DNA from: Zanthoxylum bungeanum
Taxonomy: Eukaryota > Streptophyta > Magnoliopsida > Sapindales > Rutaceae
Direction of reading: 5' to 3'
Assembly (NCBI GenBank): GCA_019454045.1
Contig: SKCR01033437.1
Location: forward strand, 1 to 64,000
DNA: 64,000 bases
In this document: positions 34,171-46,339 of the stretch, piece by piece
How the letters are laid out: every line of letters starts with the position of its first letter
Numbering within the stretch: the stretch's first letter is position 1
Notes under the pieces: generated by a model
The model's database searches: none
Told to the model about the DNA's origin: nothing
The model's input: the letters and a program-made list of their open reading frames with translations, nothing else
Position numbers and translations under genes: made by a program

Positions 34171-35193
34171 TCAGACTCGCAGGTCGATCTCATCTGAAGT
34201 TAGTCTCCTGCTAATCTGCAGATCCTGCACATCAGTACATATATGAGTACCACATCCAGTATCAAAAATCCAATTTTTAAAACTAGTAGTGGACATGTTT
34301 ATTTCAATAACAAACATACCTGAAGTCAGAGCCTTGCCCGCCTTCGCTTCCTTCAAGTCCGCCTTGTACTTACGGCAGTCACACTTCCAGTGACCCCGTT
34401 TGCCACAGTGTAGGTAGACGTCTTGGGATATGTCTTTTGTCTTCCCAGAAGACTGTGATGATTGAGCATTGCCCTTTTTCTTCTTCTTCTTCTTCACACC
34501 CCCAGAAGTCTTAGGCCAAGCCTTGGCCTTCTTGGATGTCGAAGTAAGATGCGTCTCGCACTTCTTGCCTTTCAAAAGCTCTGGCTCTGCCTCTTTAAGC
34601 ATATCCATTAACTCTCTAAGAGTTTTCTCTTGGTTCATCATATTATAGTTCATGACGAACCCGCCCCAGCAATCGGGCAGAGACTGTAAGATCAAATCTA
34701 TGGAAGTCTCGGCCTCAAAGGTAATGCCCAGCTGACCTAGCTGTTCGATGTTAGCAATCATCTGTGACACATATTGTTCAACAGATATACCCTCTGACAT
34801 ACGAGAGTGAAAGAGCTTATTCTGCAAATCCTACTTCTGAGATCTAAGATTAGATCTATGAATATCCTTCAACTTCAACATCATCGCATAAGGATCTAAT
34901 CCATTGTTCTGATGATGAAATTGAAGAGTAATTGCAGCAAGCATAACAGATTAAGCAGTAGAGTTGTCATCACGATGAGTCTTCCAAAGCTCATGCTCAA
35001 CAGGCTGCTCAAGTCCGGGCTCAGGCCCGAGAGGTCTCTCTATAACATATATCAACTTATCAACTCCCAGGACTATCCTGAGATTCATTTCCCAGTCTGG
35101 AAAATTTGCGCCGTTAATGACATTCTCGCCCATGATTATGTCCCTAACGCTAATCTTTCCAGCCATCTTGATTGCTATAGTCCAACTATCCAA
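34171..35193 (-). pseudogene. gag: Copia gag and protease start (family A)
   Basis: The frame begins MAGKISVRDIIMGENV at 35193 and is interrupted by stops near 34951 and 34834. 34827-34171 continues with SVEQYVSQMIANIEQLGQLG and SLPDCWGGFVMNYN, then a Lys-rich linker and a zinc knuckle (HCGKRGHWKCDC) that has lost its first Cys. The protease begins in the same frame: WIFDTGCGTHICTD near 34275, with DTGC as active site. 34020-34170 is the decayed remainder of protease. Confidence 0.88.
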
Positions 35194-35199
35194 TCAAAT

Positions 35200-37485
35200 A
35201 TTTCGGGGTACACTCAAATGCAATGGTTACTATAGTCCAGCTATATAACCAACTACAAATGGAGTAGTGTTGAGTACAGTCTAACTGTTTAAAGAAAACA
35301 ATAAAATAATATTAGTCCAACTAATATATATAATGACGATAAATAATAAAAGAGCGAGCATTTTAGCGAGTATTAAACGAAATTACAAATTTAATACTAG
35401 CCTCCCATTATTTTTCGGCGAGCCTCTAACCCTCCGTTGAGTACTCGGAAACCTAGTTTCCTAGTGGGCTAGGATCCCGTTAAATAATACACAACCTTGA
35501 CTTTGGCCAACAGTTGTATAAAATTTAACTAGGTAGATCTCTAAGATCAATTGGATCTTATCCAATTCCTAGATCCGGTAGGTGGACATCCAAGTCCGAA
35601 ACATATATCCAATATATTTCCTAACATGTTTCCTCTGAATCAACTAAGCCTTGGCTTTTGCTCAACAAGCTTAATGATTCCAGTTAAGCGCGACCCATTG
35701 ACAGTGGAAAATCTTCGTAATCCATGTCGATGAACATAAGTGACCTTGACTTTGGCCAACAATTCACAACCCATTGACAGTGGAAAAACTTTGTAATCCA
35801 TGTCGATGAACATAAGTGACCTTGACTTTGGCCAACAATTCACAACTGCCCAAGACATGCGATGTTAACAAATCTTTCATGATTCAAACACATCCGTGAT
35901 AGAAAATGATCTTGACTTTGGCCAACAAATCAAAGCCAATCTTGGATCTTGAGATAGAACCACTCAATGGAAGGAAACACTTAATATTAAATGTGAGGGC
36001 ATTGTCATAAATTGGCAACCAATTTATTATCTTTGATTAGGTCTTATCATACACCCTTAAACATTCATTCTAAAAGCATAATAAGTCGCAATAAATTTAA
36101 TAATGATAAGCGGATGGATATTCACATTTTATTCCTAGAACAAATCTCTCTTATTTTTCTCTCTCCTGCTGGCACTTTACATTCTTCTAAAACCCAATTA
36201 CATAACATTATAAGAAACCTCATTTACATTGATGGGAATTGGTGAGAAGAAAAATACAATGAGAATGAGAGGTGATAGGCTGGACACGCAGGTCCAATTT
36301 CAAATAAATACCATATTTACAACAATTTCCAAAATTACCCCCACCCATCTAATATCCATCTGATATACATTATTCAAACAAATACATCCAAGTATTCACA
36401 CATAGCATGTTGTCAATCAATCTAATCCAATTAACTAATTCTTCAATTAATGACCATCCAATATTCATACAACGATTTGATTTACGCGAGTCCAACTCGT
36501 TTAAGAATAAATACTCAAAGTAAGTATTTTTGAATTATATTGAACTACAATATTAATTCCAATTTTAATTGTATTCAATACTAATTCAAGTTTAATTCCA
36601 AGTTAAACAATTACACTTATTTTATTAATGCCTTTTTAGACTTGGATTCCAAATCCAATACAAATGGTCTCAAAGGCCCATTTAGCTTCTAATGCCAATT
36701 TGATTAGGTCCAATGGGCTTTTAATTAATTCTTTAGGCATGAACTTTTGGACATTATGGATCAAACCCATAATGCCTTGGCCCATTTAGGAATCAACCTA
36801 TGCCAAAAATTAATTTTGGCCCATTAGGCCTAATTAAATTATTAAAGACATAAAAGTCATATTTTGGACTTTATGGAAATAGTTTAGGCCCAATTGGATC
36901 CAACTCAATTGTCCAAAATCAAACTTGGCCCAACCAAGCCCATTAATCCAAATATAACCAAATTAGCCCAATTGGTATTTTAGGGACTAATTTCATTAAC
37001 ACAATATTCCAAATATCACATTAATTCAATTTAAGTGTAATTAACACAACTAATTAATTAATCTATCATTTTCAAAATATTAATTAATCTAATTAATCAT
37101 GCTTATCATTTCAATTCATGTCCAACACAAATTGAAGCAAAATCAAGTCTTCCAACGACATGCTCATTCACGACAATTACATGAAATTAACATTCAATTT
37201 GATTCCAATCCAATTAAATCAACATTCAACATTTGTTTCATGCCATTAACACATCCAAATGTCTAATTTTAAAAAATCACCATGAATAAATCTAGGGTCA
37301 TATTCGGCCATGTGAGGAAAATTGGGAAAATTTGATCTAATCAATTTTTGAACAATCCAATGATGCACAATTCTAAGTGATCATCATCTAACATCAACCA
37401 AACACTCAATTTTGAATTCTCATGCTCCAAGCAAAAATACCCAAATAAAGTTTATAAACCCTAGAATTCCAAATCACATTTAGTA
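35200..37485 (-). other. Long untranslated leader of family A
   Basis: About 2.3 kb between primer site and gag with no coding similarity. It is homologous (reverse complement) to 57979-59690. It contains five copies of a motif read on the element strand as TTGTTGGCCAAAGTCAAG (plus-strand positions near 35496, 35745, 35821 and 35911, with a variant near 35650) and a 76-bp direct duplication. Confidence 0.75.
35694..35845 (-). repeat. 76-bp direct duplication in the family-A leader
   Basis: CCCATTGACAGTGGAAAA starts at 35694 and again at 35770. The two 76-bp units are nearly identical and each carries one CTTGACTTTGGCCAACA motif. The + strand family-A copy near 59280-59345 has a single unit. 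Confidence 0.85.
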
Positions 37486-37499
37486 GGCTCTAGATACCA
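37486..37499 (-). other. Primer-binding site of family-A element
   Basis: TGGTATCTAGAGCC on the minus strand follows the 5' LTR end after one base. It matches the usual copia initiator-Met site (TGGTATCAGAGC) except for one extra base. Confidence 0.8.
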
Positions 37500-37500
37500 T

Positions 37501-39371
37501 TGTTAGTCTCCAAGACATGCTTCCAAGATCCTAAACATGATTCTAAGTGTGAATTAATCAAGTAAAGTTGCGGAAATACTTACATTGATTTTGGGAGAAA
37601 TTTCAAAAATTTCCTTTGTAGGATGAAGCTCCAAGCTTTTGATTGTGTTGTTTGAACCTTGGGTGAGTTTCCTTAATACCTCTTTTGACTCTTCAATTGC
37701 TAGCTTGATGAAAATTTTGAAGCAAAATTTTCCACCATGAGAGAAGAGAATTCGGCCATTGAGAGAAAAGACAGAGATGAGTGAATAGTTGGTTTCAAAA
37801 GTTGGTGTGTGTGTGTGTGTTAAATGAATCCAATTTATTAATGCCAACTACTTCCATCAAAGTGAGACATTTGATGTAAGTCATGGGTACCACCTCATGT
37901 AATTTCAAAATTTAAGTTGGCTTCTCCAACACAAAAACTAGACTTGGCCCCGGGTTTGTTTAATTCCGAATTAAACGAATTTTCCATCGCTACATAATTA
38001 AATCCAATTTAATTAAATAATTATGCCTCACAAAATTATTACGATAGTCGCTTTCGAATTAATTCCAAATTAATTCGTTCGCTCGAATTAAAACCCAATT
38101 TTAATTTCGTATTGAAATCCGATTTCAATTAATATATCCAATATATTATTTTAGCCTAAATAAATAAATTAAATAGAAAAATCCAATTTAACTATTAAAT
38201 TTATTTTATCGATTAATTCTAAATTAATCGCGTTCTCTCTTCTATACGAATCTAATCCCATATTAATTCTTGCTGCAATTAATCCCAGATTAATTTTCTA
38301 TCTCATAATTAATCCCAGATTAATTCTATTCGAGTCAAATGTCATTGGTGAATCTTTGGGAAACGACCCAAGTGATTTATGGATATGTTAGCAGTAAATA
38401 CGGTTATCAGACTATCCGAACACGTGCGTACCCCGTACCACGTTCTCACCTATTTACAAGACATGGTTGGCTTCTAGTAAAGCACTATGCCTACCCAATT
38501 CTCCAGAATTATTTACCGAGGAATATAATATGTATCAGACGTAGTAATACTAATGTAATGCGTAATACGATCCAGTATCGGATGTCACATGCTAGGCCAA
38601 GGGCTGGCTTTGTGTCTGCCCCGTACGAAGCATATATCAGATTCCGAGTCACTAGTCTCTGTAATCAGAAAGTCATGACCTAGTCATACTTTCCCGATAG
38701 CTACAGCTTTTAAGAGTACTAGTTTTGTATCCTGTGTGACCATCATCTCCAAATGACTGAAGTGATACTCTCATCTTGACATCATATCCAATACACTACG
38801 ATTCTCAATAAACCCAATACAGGCGTACACAAAACCTGTTAAAGCTTCGGACGACCAATAACAAAGTAAACTGATTGTCGCAAGTAATAGCGATGTAAGT
38901 CTCAGGTTAAAGATCACATACACCTACCCTGATTCGGATTCTCATAGACACATAGTCATACTACCGATGGGATTTCGAGTGGGTCTATCCAGAGTGAACA
39001 GTTCCCGGTCTAACGGCTAACAGAACCTCTTATTACACTTGCATAAGTATCTAATACCTAAATATATAAGAACTATACTGTTAAGCTTCCATAACGCGCA
39101 CAATTCTAATACTAGTTTATTCCGCATTATCAATGTCTAGTCTCGATAATACTTCGACTAGGGATATTTAATGATTAAACCATTTGTGGATCAATATTGT
39201 CTCATATCTTATTAATTTGATTTAACTATATGGACTTTTATCATTAATATATCCAAGTAATCCAATTACAATAATGATAAAATAACAATTTTCTTTTGTC
39301 ACATAGTTAATTTGTACAAAAACACAATGTCTTTTATAAATAGTGATGATATGGGTCATAATTGTCCAACA
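37501..39371 (-). mobile_element. 5' LTR of family-A element
   Basis: 1871 bp with TGTTAG...CCAACA ends on the plus strand. It is highly similar to 29343-31206. Small differences include hairpin loops: CTA versus CCA in the unit at 38055-38077 against 29890-29912. The hairpin array spans 37996-38325. Confidence 0.93.
37996..38325 (-). repeat. Hairpin array in the 5' LTR of family A
   Basis: Perfect 3-nt-loop hairpins at 37996-38016, 38055-38077, 38111-38129, 38130-38148, 38210-38230, 38277-38295 and 38307-38325; the unit near 38085-38105 has lost its innermost pair. The positions correspond one to one with the 3' LTR array. Confidence 0.87.
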
Positions 39372-39376
39372 ATAAT

Positions 39377-40036
39377 CACACTTTATAAAATATAATATAA
39401 ATAAAAAACACATATATTTTCATACCACTAGCTTCACCATTTACCCCAATATGATACAAATTAGCAGAAAAAAATATAAATAAAAACACTCATAATTTTA
39501 TTAATAAAATAAAAATAAATTATAAAAGAATAAATACACACAAGAGCTCATCCCACAAAATCTCAACAGAGATCCATGAGATTTTTGCTGAGGAAAATGA
39601 GAAGTGAGCACCTCTATTTATAATAAGAGGTGAGCAACTCTTACTTTGCAAATTACACAGTCTTGTAATTTGTAAGATTTCAAAGATGTCAATCCACCCT
39701 TTCGGTGGATTGACAATTATATATTTTTATTTTATTTTATTCTTTTATTCTTTTATGTTTTGTTTTTTTTTTTTCTGTTTTGTTTTTTTGTACTTCTGTC
39801 TTTTTATATTTTGTTTTCTATTCTTTAGTCTTTTTATTTACTTTTTTATAATAATAATAATAATTTAAAATACACGTGTGACTTAATACATTATAAGTTC
39901 AATTTATTGTCAATCTTAATACGGTGAATATTTTTCAAGTCTGATTTGAATTTAATTGTCACGTTCTTTTAGGATTTATGGGTTTTGGAGTTCATATTTC
40001 ATATCCATTTTTCTTATTGAACTTCCAAAACAGTAT
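39377..40036 (-). mobile_element. LTR-like sequence H, middle part
   Basis: AT-rich and non-coding. On the minus strand it contains TATTATAAATAGAGG (near 39620), a good TATA box followed by a leader-like stretch, as expected inside an LTR. A T-rich low-complexity run lies at 39720-39850. It is bounded by the ATAAT duplication of family A and the AGTAT duplication of T3. Confidence 0.4.
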
Positions 40037-41843
40037 TGTAACATCCCGCCTAAGCCAGGATGCTACCGGCAGGAGACATGCTAATCCTAACTCCATAAGC
40101 CTCTAACTTTGACGAAATTTCGGCATGACCTCTGCTAAAAGTCATGCAACCTGGATCAAAGTCCAGCACCTCAATACAACCTATAGGGCCCAGACACAAT
40201 ATATCACTAACATAAACAACTCAAGACAAAATATAATTGGGCTTCATGCCCGGAAATACGTAGAAACAAAAACTTTTACAAACTACACTTTATACAATTC
40301 AATTTTCTACAACTAGACTTATTTCAACTTGACTCTGATACTCCCAAGACCTGGTGACTGGCTGACTGCAACGCTGCTATCCGACTCCTCAAGCTCTGGT
40401 GTCTTTGGTTGACCGATCAGGTCACCAACCTGCAAAACTCAAACACTGTTGTGGTGTGAGTCATAAGACTCAGTAAGTAACTATGCTCATTCCTTGAGCG
40501 TCAAACACATGCAAAGTCTGAATCCAGTTTCTGTATTTACTTGGGCTGTCTATGTGACCATGCAAATATATATTTTAAGTCTGAATTAATTACCTAACTT
40601 CTAACCATTTAGCAAACACAATCTTTATTACTGATCTTTATTATCTGTTCACATACATACTTTAAATCATGATTCTTGTTTACACTTTCAAACATTCATA
40701 ACATACATCAGATTCTATATTACCAAATTTTTATATCAAAACCCATCATGCTTCTGCTACGCTACTCTAATTTCTCTTTATCTTTTGTACACTCAAAGCT
40801 AATCTGGATGAGGTATTTATAATAACTATCTTTCTTTTATTTTCTTGAATATCATCAAATCGGTTGTTATAAAACATTCTTTCTATTCAAACATTCAATA
40901 CACTATCAACACATGTATCCATATATATATGTAATCATACTATCATGTACTACCATTCACGAAGGATTCTCCTATACAAACATACAATTCATACCCATAT
41001 CAATCATTTATGCATATAAATGTAATAATGCTATCATGCATTAATATCAGCTATATATAACTCAAATGATTCCTAAAATATATGACTTATATGCATGATT
41101 TGTAAACTAAGTTCTACCTTAACATGTTATGCTTTTATAAAATACGTTTTGAAAATCTTTTCTGAAAAACTGTTTTCTGAAAACTACTTTCTGAATCTCT
41201 TTATACAACATGTCTTTCTGAAATATTGTTTTCTAAAAACTGTTTCTGAAAACTGTTCATCTGAAACTGTTTCTGAAAACTGAAGTCTATATCTGAAATC
41301 TGTATCTCTGAAAACTGTTTTAGAACATTTCAAACTCTTTTTTCTGAAAAACTGACGCATGGGGGCGTTACGTATCTCCGTCCCCCCATACGCCCTAGAG
41401 CTATATATGCAAACCCATGACATTTGTAACGACCGGTAGATATTACTACTACCTATGACGATATTTTTGCGTACAAGACAAAGGAATGTAAAATAAATCA
41501 TGACAAGATTCAAATACAGTTATGAAAAGACTTCGGAAACGATCGGTAAAATTTTCGAGGTCCCGAGAAGAAACTGTATCGTATGCCCTTTTGTACTATA
41601 TATAGTATTTTGGGCATAACGTTTTCATACGAACTCGGAATTTTATGAATTTTATATCGTCGAAAAGCTTAGACCGAGACCTACAACTTTCGAGTTAAAC
41701 ATTTTTCCAAATTCGGACCAGAACCGAGTCAAAAATGCAAGTCAAAATCTGGGTGAATAGTAAAATCGGACCCAAGTGATAAATCTCCAAAACTCTTCAT
41801 TTTTCTAGATACTTCCACATTATTTTTATATCAATTAAGTCCC

Positions 41844-41853
41844 TCTATATAAA
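41844..41853 (+). promoter_or_regulatory. TATA box of solo LTR T2
   Basis: CTATATAAAG precedes by about 20 bases a purine-rich leader, as expected for an LTR promoter. Confidence 0.55.
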
Positions 41854-41870
41854 GGAATCACTATTCCTTA

Positions 41871-42020
41871 ATACAAGAGGAAAAAAACGTAATTGAGGGA
41901 AGAAGAAATAGAGAGAAACCGTGAGAGAAGAAGAAGAGAAGAAAAAGGAGAAGAAGAGGGAAAGGAGAAGAAGAAGAAGAAGATGAGAGAAGAATAGGAA
42001 GAAAAGAAAAGAAGATGAAG
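41871..42020 (+). repeat. GA-rich homopurine tract in T2 leader
   Basis: About 150 bases almost purely A and G on the plus strand (many GAAGAA and GAGAGA runs), just after the TATA box. Confidence 0.8.
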
Positions 42021-42739
42021 CTTGGCAATCTTTGGAGAATTTAGCAAGTGAAGAAAAATCAAAAGGAATGAGGTAAAGTAACTTGACCCATTTTCTATTT
42101 TGAAGCTTTTAAGTTTTGAAAATTAAAGTAGGATGATTTGGCTTGGTAATGATGATGGTAATATGAATTTTTGATAATAAAAAACTAAGGAAACATTGAT
42201 TACTTCCAATTTGAGGAATTTGGGTAAACTTGATCAAGTGATTAGAAGATGTTTAAATTGATAAGTTTGATGATAAGAATAGGGATCTTGTATTAATGGG
42301 TCATAAGTAAAGAAGTTGGTTGTTGAGTTAAGTAGTTAAGTTTTGATAGTTTAAAGGTTTTGTTAGTAATAATGGTGGTAATTAATGATGTTAACTTGGT
42401 AGGGATGGTTGTTGTTGAATATTGTATAAAATCTTGTATGATGTTAGCATGTGATGGTTGTGTTAATGGGGGTAGAATCACCTGAGGTTGTAAGAATGAG
42501 GAAATTAAGAAATGTTGCACACCAAGTATTCGACATAATGTCACACTCAAATTAATCAAGAAAATAAGCACAAATCTTATGTTATAACGAGTGTTTAAGA
42601 TAATGAAAATTCTGTTGGAGGTTGTCGGATTAAAGGAATTAAATGAGAAGGCGAAATAAGAAAGTTAAGTAACGGTTTTGGTTTGGGATAAGTTCTGGAC
42701 AGACTGTGGTTTTTCGGTTATAACATGTGTTTTAGGTAT

Positions 42740-43345
42740 CCGTTTGACAAGCCGTGAAATTCTGAGTAAACTAGAAACATAAAGGAATATCATATTCAAA
42801 ATTCAGAATTTTTAGGCTTAAGAGGGAGTTGTACCGAATTTTCAAACTTGGCCGCACTGCAGTAAACTACTGGTTCTGTGGTAACAGAACAAGGTGTAAA
42901 GAAAACTTTATAATTTGCGTTTTAGAAGTCGAAATCAAGTTCCGTAAAATTCTGGGTACTTTAGACACATAAGGGAGTAACATATCCAAAATTTAGAATT
43001 TTTGGACTTAAGACGAGGTCGGAACGAATTTTTGAAGTGGGGCGACCTGCTGCCTTAGTGCCCAGTTTTTCTGTTGGACAGCCCTTGAATTTCGATCTAT
43101 AAGTTGAGTTTCTGAAGTTAGAATTGAGATCCGTAAAAACCAACATAAACTAGACATATTAAGGACCATTGTATTAAATTTTCAGCCTTAGATTCATTCC
43201 CAATCAATTATGGCGAAATTTCAAAGTTGGTCTACAAACTGTAAATTTCTGGCCGTTAGAATAAATTAAGTTTCCGCTACCGCACTTGTGTAACTCCAAA
43301 CCTAAGTCCGTGAAATTCATAGATACCATAGATATCATCAATATT
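42740..43345 (+). repeat. Diverged ~185-bp tandem repeat in T2
   Basis: CCGTGAAATTC or CCGTAAAATTC starts at 42752, 42942, 43131 and 43308, each followed by an ACTAGA-ACATA-like and CAATATTCA-like block. Periods are 190, 189 and 177 bp. Copies are strongly diverged. Confidence 0.75.
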
Positions 43346-43842
43346 CAGCAAGATTGTGTATCCATACATTGTATATTCTGTTATGTCATATGAAGATGTT
43401 TCGAGTTATGCAAACTAACGATCATATTGATGCCAGGATACTAAGAGGTAGCTCACGCCGTGAATCGCTCTCGAATTACCATAGCACAGTGAGTGGACAC
43501 TTTATCTTTTGCTTGATTTCTTTATTACTTGTATTTAAATACCAGACTTACTTTTCAGCAATTAGGACGTTAGCCAAGTTTGTTTTTATATCATATATGA
43601 TTTAGCTTGATTTGAGAAGTTTTATGGAAATAAAAATTTTCCAGTTTAAGATTTATGTTTTCAGTACATGTTTTATGTTCTTGTTTTTCGGGGCATGAGG
43701 TAAAACCTCACTCCAGTATGTAACTATTACAGTGGAATTGACGGATTAAGACGCATGTGCACATGTGGAGGACTGAGGGGACGCTCTCAGATCCTCGAGC
43801 AGGACTAGGGGCTACAGGGTCCCGAAATCCTGATTTCAGATG

Positions 43843-43945
43843 CCCAGTTGAGTTATGGTCCTGGGCATAGAGTACACCCAGTTGAGTTATGGTCCTGGGT
43901 GTAGAGAGACGTCCAGTTGAGTTATGGTCCTGGACGTAAAGCAGA
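43843..43945 (+). repeat. 34-35-bp minisatellite in T2, 3 copies
   Basis: CCAGTTGAGTTATGGTCCTGG occurs at 43844, 43878 and 43913 with slightly changed flanks. It follows the CATGTGCACATG palindrome at the same relative place as the 18-bp array in T1. Confidence 0.85.
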
Positions 43946-44594
43946 TTTCAGTTTTTCAGACTTACAGTACACAGCTTTTCTGATTTTTAAAACCCAGTTT
44001 TCAGAAATCAGATTTTAACAGAGAGATTTCAGATTTCAGATTTTTAGTATAAAGTTTTCAGAGTTCCAGAACCCAGATTTTTAGCAAGTAGTTTTCAGAA
44101 ACCAAATTTTCAGAGTCAGATTTCAAAAGAAATAAAGTTTTTATAAAAGATATTTCTAAAAGTATGATTTAAAAGTTACAGGACTCTTACTTTAGTTTTC
44201 TGTTTTAGTCCACTCACTTAGATTGTATAGCAATCTAACCCCCCTCCAGTTTTATTTGTTTTGTAGGGTTTTCCAGGAGGGCGAGCTCGGGAGGATGGAT
44301 ACTGATGCAGTCACCAGGGTTAGAGTCCACCAGTTTAGAGTCAGAGTACTATAGTCCAGTTAGAGTTGCATACATGCACTAGTGATGTGATAGTCATTAC
44401 AAGTAGTCCTTAAAGTGTTGTAAGAGAAGTATTCTAGGTATGCATTAATAAAAGTATTTTACGTTGTTTGAGTTATGGTATGTATGCATGACATTTATAT
44501 AGTTCAGAGTACAGTCAGAAAGTCAGAGGCTTATGTGGTTAGCACATCTATCCCCTGCCGGTCGCATCTCCCGGATTGGGGATGTTACAACATT

Positions 44595-44768
44595 GGGGTG
44601 TTACGTATCGCTGTCCCCCAAAGCATGCCATACCTGCCCTGAAACTGGTGGTCTTGGGGCGTTACGTATCGCCGTCCCCTAAGCCACAAACTGGAGCTGG
44701 GGGTGCGGATTTATGCTACCACCCAAGCTCAAACTGGGGTCTAGGGGCGTTACGTATCGCCGTCCCCC
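44595..44768 (-). repeat. Minisatellite of T3 (GGGGCGTTACGTATCGCC unit)
   Basis: GGGGCGTTACGTATCGCCGT followed by CCCC occurs at 44595, 44656 and 44744, with another at about 41362 left of T2. Each unit is itself nearly palindromic. Spacing is irregular, 61 to 88 bp. Next to it at about 44810 lies ACATGTGCACATGT. Confidence 0.8.
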
Positions 44769-45790
44769 TAGCCCATCTGGAGGATCTGAGAGCGTCCCAG
44801 TCCTCAACATGTGCACATGTCTTTGAATCCGTCAATTCCATAGTATCCGTCAATTCAAACTGAATCTCAAGTTACATACTGGGGTGAGTTTTTCCCTCAT
44901 GCCCCGAAAAACATAAAACCATAATCTGGATCTCAAAACTGTATAAAATTTTTCTGAAATACATTCTTTTCAAAAACATTTGAAACTTTTTTTTTTTTTT
45001 TTTAAAAATCCTTTGTATTTTAAAATCAATCTTACTCTTAACTCAACTTATGAAAATCATAACATGCAAATAGGCACATGCACTTCTTATGCTTCCACTT
45101 ACCCTTATCTTTAGGTTGCCATGTAACTCCATGTATATGTTCATACATTTATATATATAATTTAATGATATATGCATTTTATTACTTATATACTTCCATC
45201 TTTAACTACCTTATGCAATTACACACAATGTCATATACTTGTGCGCTAACTAATAAACTTTACTACTATAAAATCATACCTCAACTAATTCCATAAGCCA
45301 ACTCCATAACAGACCCTATACACATTTACTTTTACCATAACTATACAAATTCATAAGCTCAATTCTTAATTCCCACTTTTACATCAAATAAAACTTTAAG
45401 TACGTTTCTTGAAATCATAACGCTAACTGTTAATTAGATACTACCATTACTCACATGTCTTATCAATTACATACATAATTCCTTTACATCGCTACTTTGT
45501 CCCAAGCTTTACAATTTAAAAGGTTTACTAATTCATTCATTTGTGGTACTTAGTAATTATTCACATTCATATAGTTGTATCTATTTCAACACAAAGACTT
45601 ATTTAACCGTTTTCCAAAATTATTAGTTTATGCTTAAAAATTCCTATATCATAACCCATTTACATACTCACGTCACATATCGGCATAAATATATGTATTT
45701 TCCAACCCATATTCTCAAAAGCATAATCATGTCATCATTTACATTCACAATTACAAACCACCAAATAAACATTTCAAGTCATAGATACAC

Positions 45791-45968
45791 TTCTTTTTTG
45801 GAAACGATGGAAACCCCGCCACCAAACCACCCATTCTGGGCCGCGACGCAGGTAAAACCACCGGGTGTCCCAGGCTCTTACAAGAAGTGCACCCCCTGGA
45901 TTCGAACCCAGAACCTCAATGTGAGATCCTGGACCCTACACCACCAAGCCACACCCCTTGGGGACAAC
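45791..45968 (-). mobile_element. tRNA-derived SINE, copy 1
   Basis: On the minus strand: GGTGTGGCTTGGTGGT (A-box-like), GGGTTCGAATCCAGG (B box), then a body ending in an A-rich tail. TCATAGATACAC flanks both sides (45779-45790 and 45969-45980), a 12-bp target duplication typical of SINE retroposition. The coding frames that overlap both SINE copies are the SINE sequence read through. It is not a functional tRNA: only the promoter half is tRNA-like. Confidence 0.88.
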
Positions 45969-46150
45969 TCATAGATACACATACATGCATGATTACCAAA
46001 ATTTCAAATCATGTGTATATATCAACTACCATACTCGATTCTAGTTCAACCGTCAACATCTTCAGCATCTATTCAGATTATTGAAATTACATTGAGACTT
46101 ATAATATACGTGAACTGCCAATTCGTTAATTTGCAACCATACTTACTCAC

Positions 46151-46339
46151 TTTTTTTTTTTTTTTTTTTTTTTTGAAATCGTTGGAAACCCCGCCACCAA
46201 ACCACCCATTCTGGGCCGCGACGCAGGTAAAACCACCGGGTGTCCCAGGCTCTTACAAGAAGTGCACCCCCTGGATTCGAACCCAGAACCTCAAGGTGAG
46301 ATTCTGGACCCTTCACCACCAAGCCACACCCCTTGGGGG
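46151..46339 (-). mobile_element. tRNA-derived SINE, copy 2
   Basis: Almost identical to copy 1, with a longer A tail (T run 46151-46174 on the plus strand). CCATACTTACTCAC is present at 46137-46150 and 46340-46353, a perfect 14-bp target duplication. The A-box-like and B-box motifs are intact. Confidence 0.92.

Larger units (their letters stand above)
29343..39371 (-). mobile_element. Family-A Ty1/copia retrotransposon, complete, 10.0 kb
   Basis: LTRs 29343-31206 (3') and 37501-39371 (5') flank gag, protease, integrase, RT and RNase H in copia order on the minus strand. ATAAT is present at 29338-29342 and 39372-39376, a perfect target duplication. The internal region has a Met-tRNA-like primer site, an unusually long leader of about 2.3 kb, and a polypurine tract. 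All domains carry stops. It interrupts LTR-like sequence H. Relatives in this window are 16116-18070 and 57979-64000. Confidence 0.93.
41425..44589 (+). mobile_element. Solo LTR T2, 3.2 kb
   Basis: The ends are TGTAACGACC and TTGGGGATGTTACA. ACATT occurs at 41420-41424 and 44590-44594, a perfect target duplication. It shares with T1, T3 and LTR C the block near 41615-41665, a TATA box, the CATGTGCACATG palindrome (near 43752) and the TTTTCAG tract. It lies in T3 within the T3 minisatellite. Confidence 0.92.

Noticed and set aside
39686..39868. 60-residue Phe-rich ORF
   Set aside because: A T-rich low-complexity run read as Phe, Leu and Ile codons.
45885..45935. tRNA-like B box as a tRNA gene
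   Set aside because: No acceptor stem or anticodon arm can be paired, and an A-tailed body follows; it is a SINE promoter.
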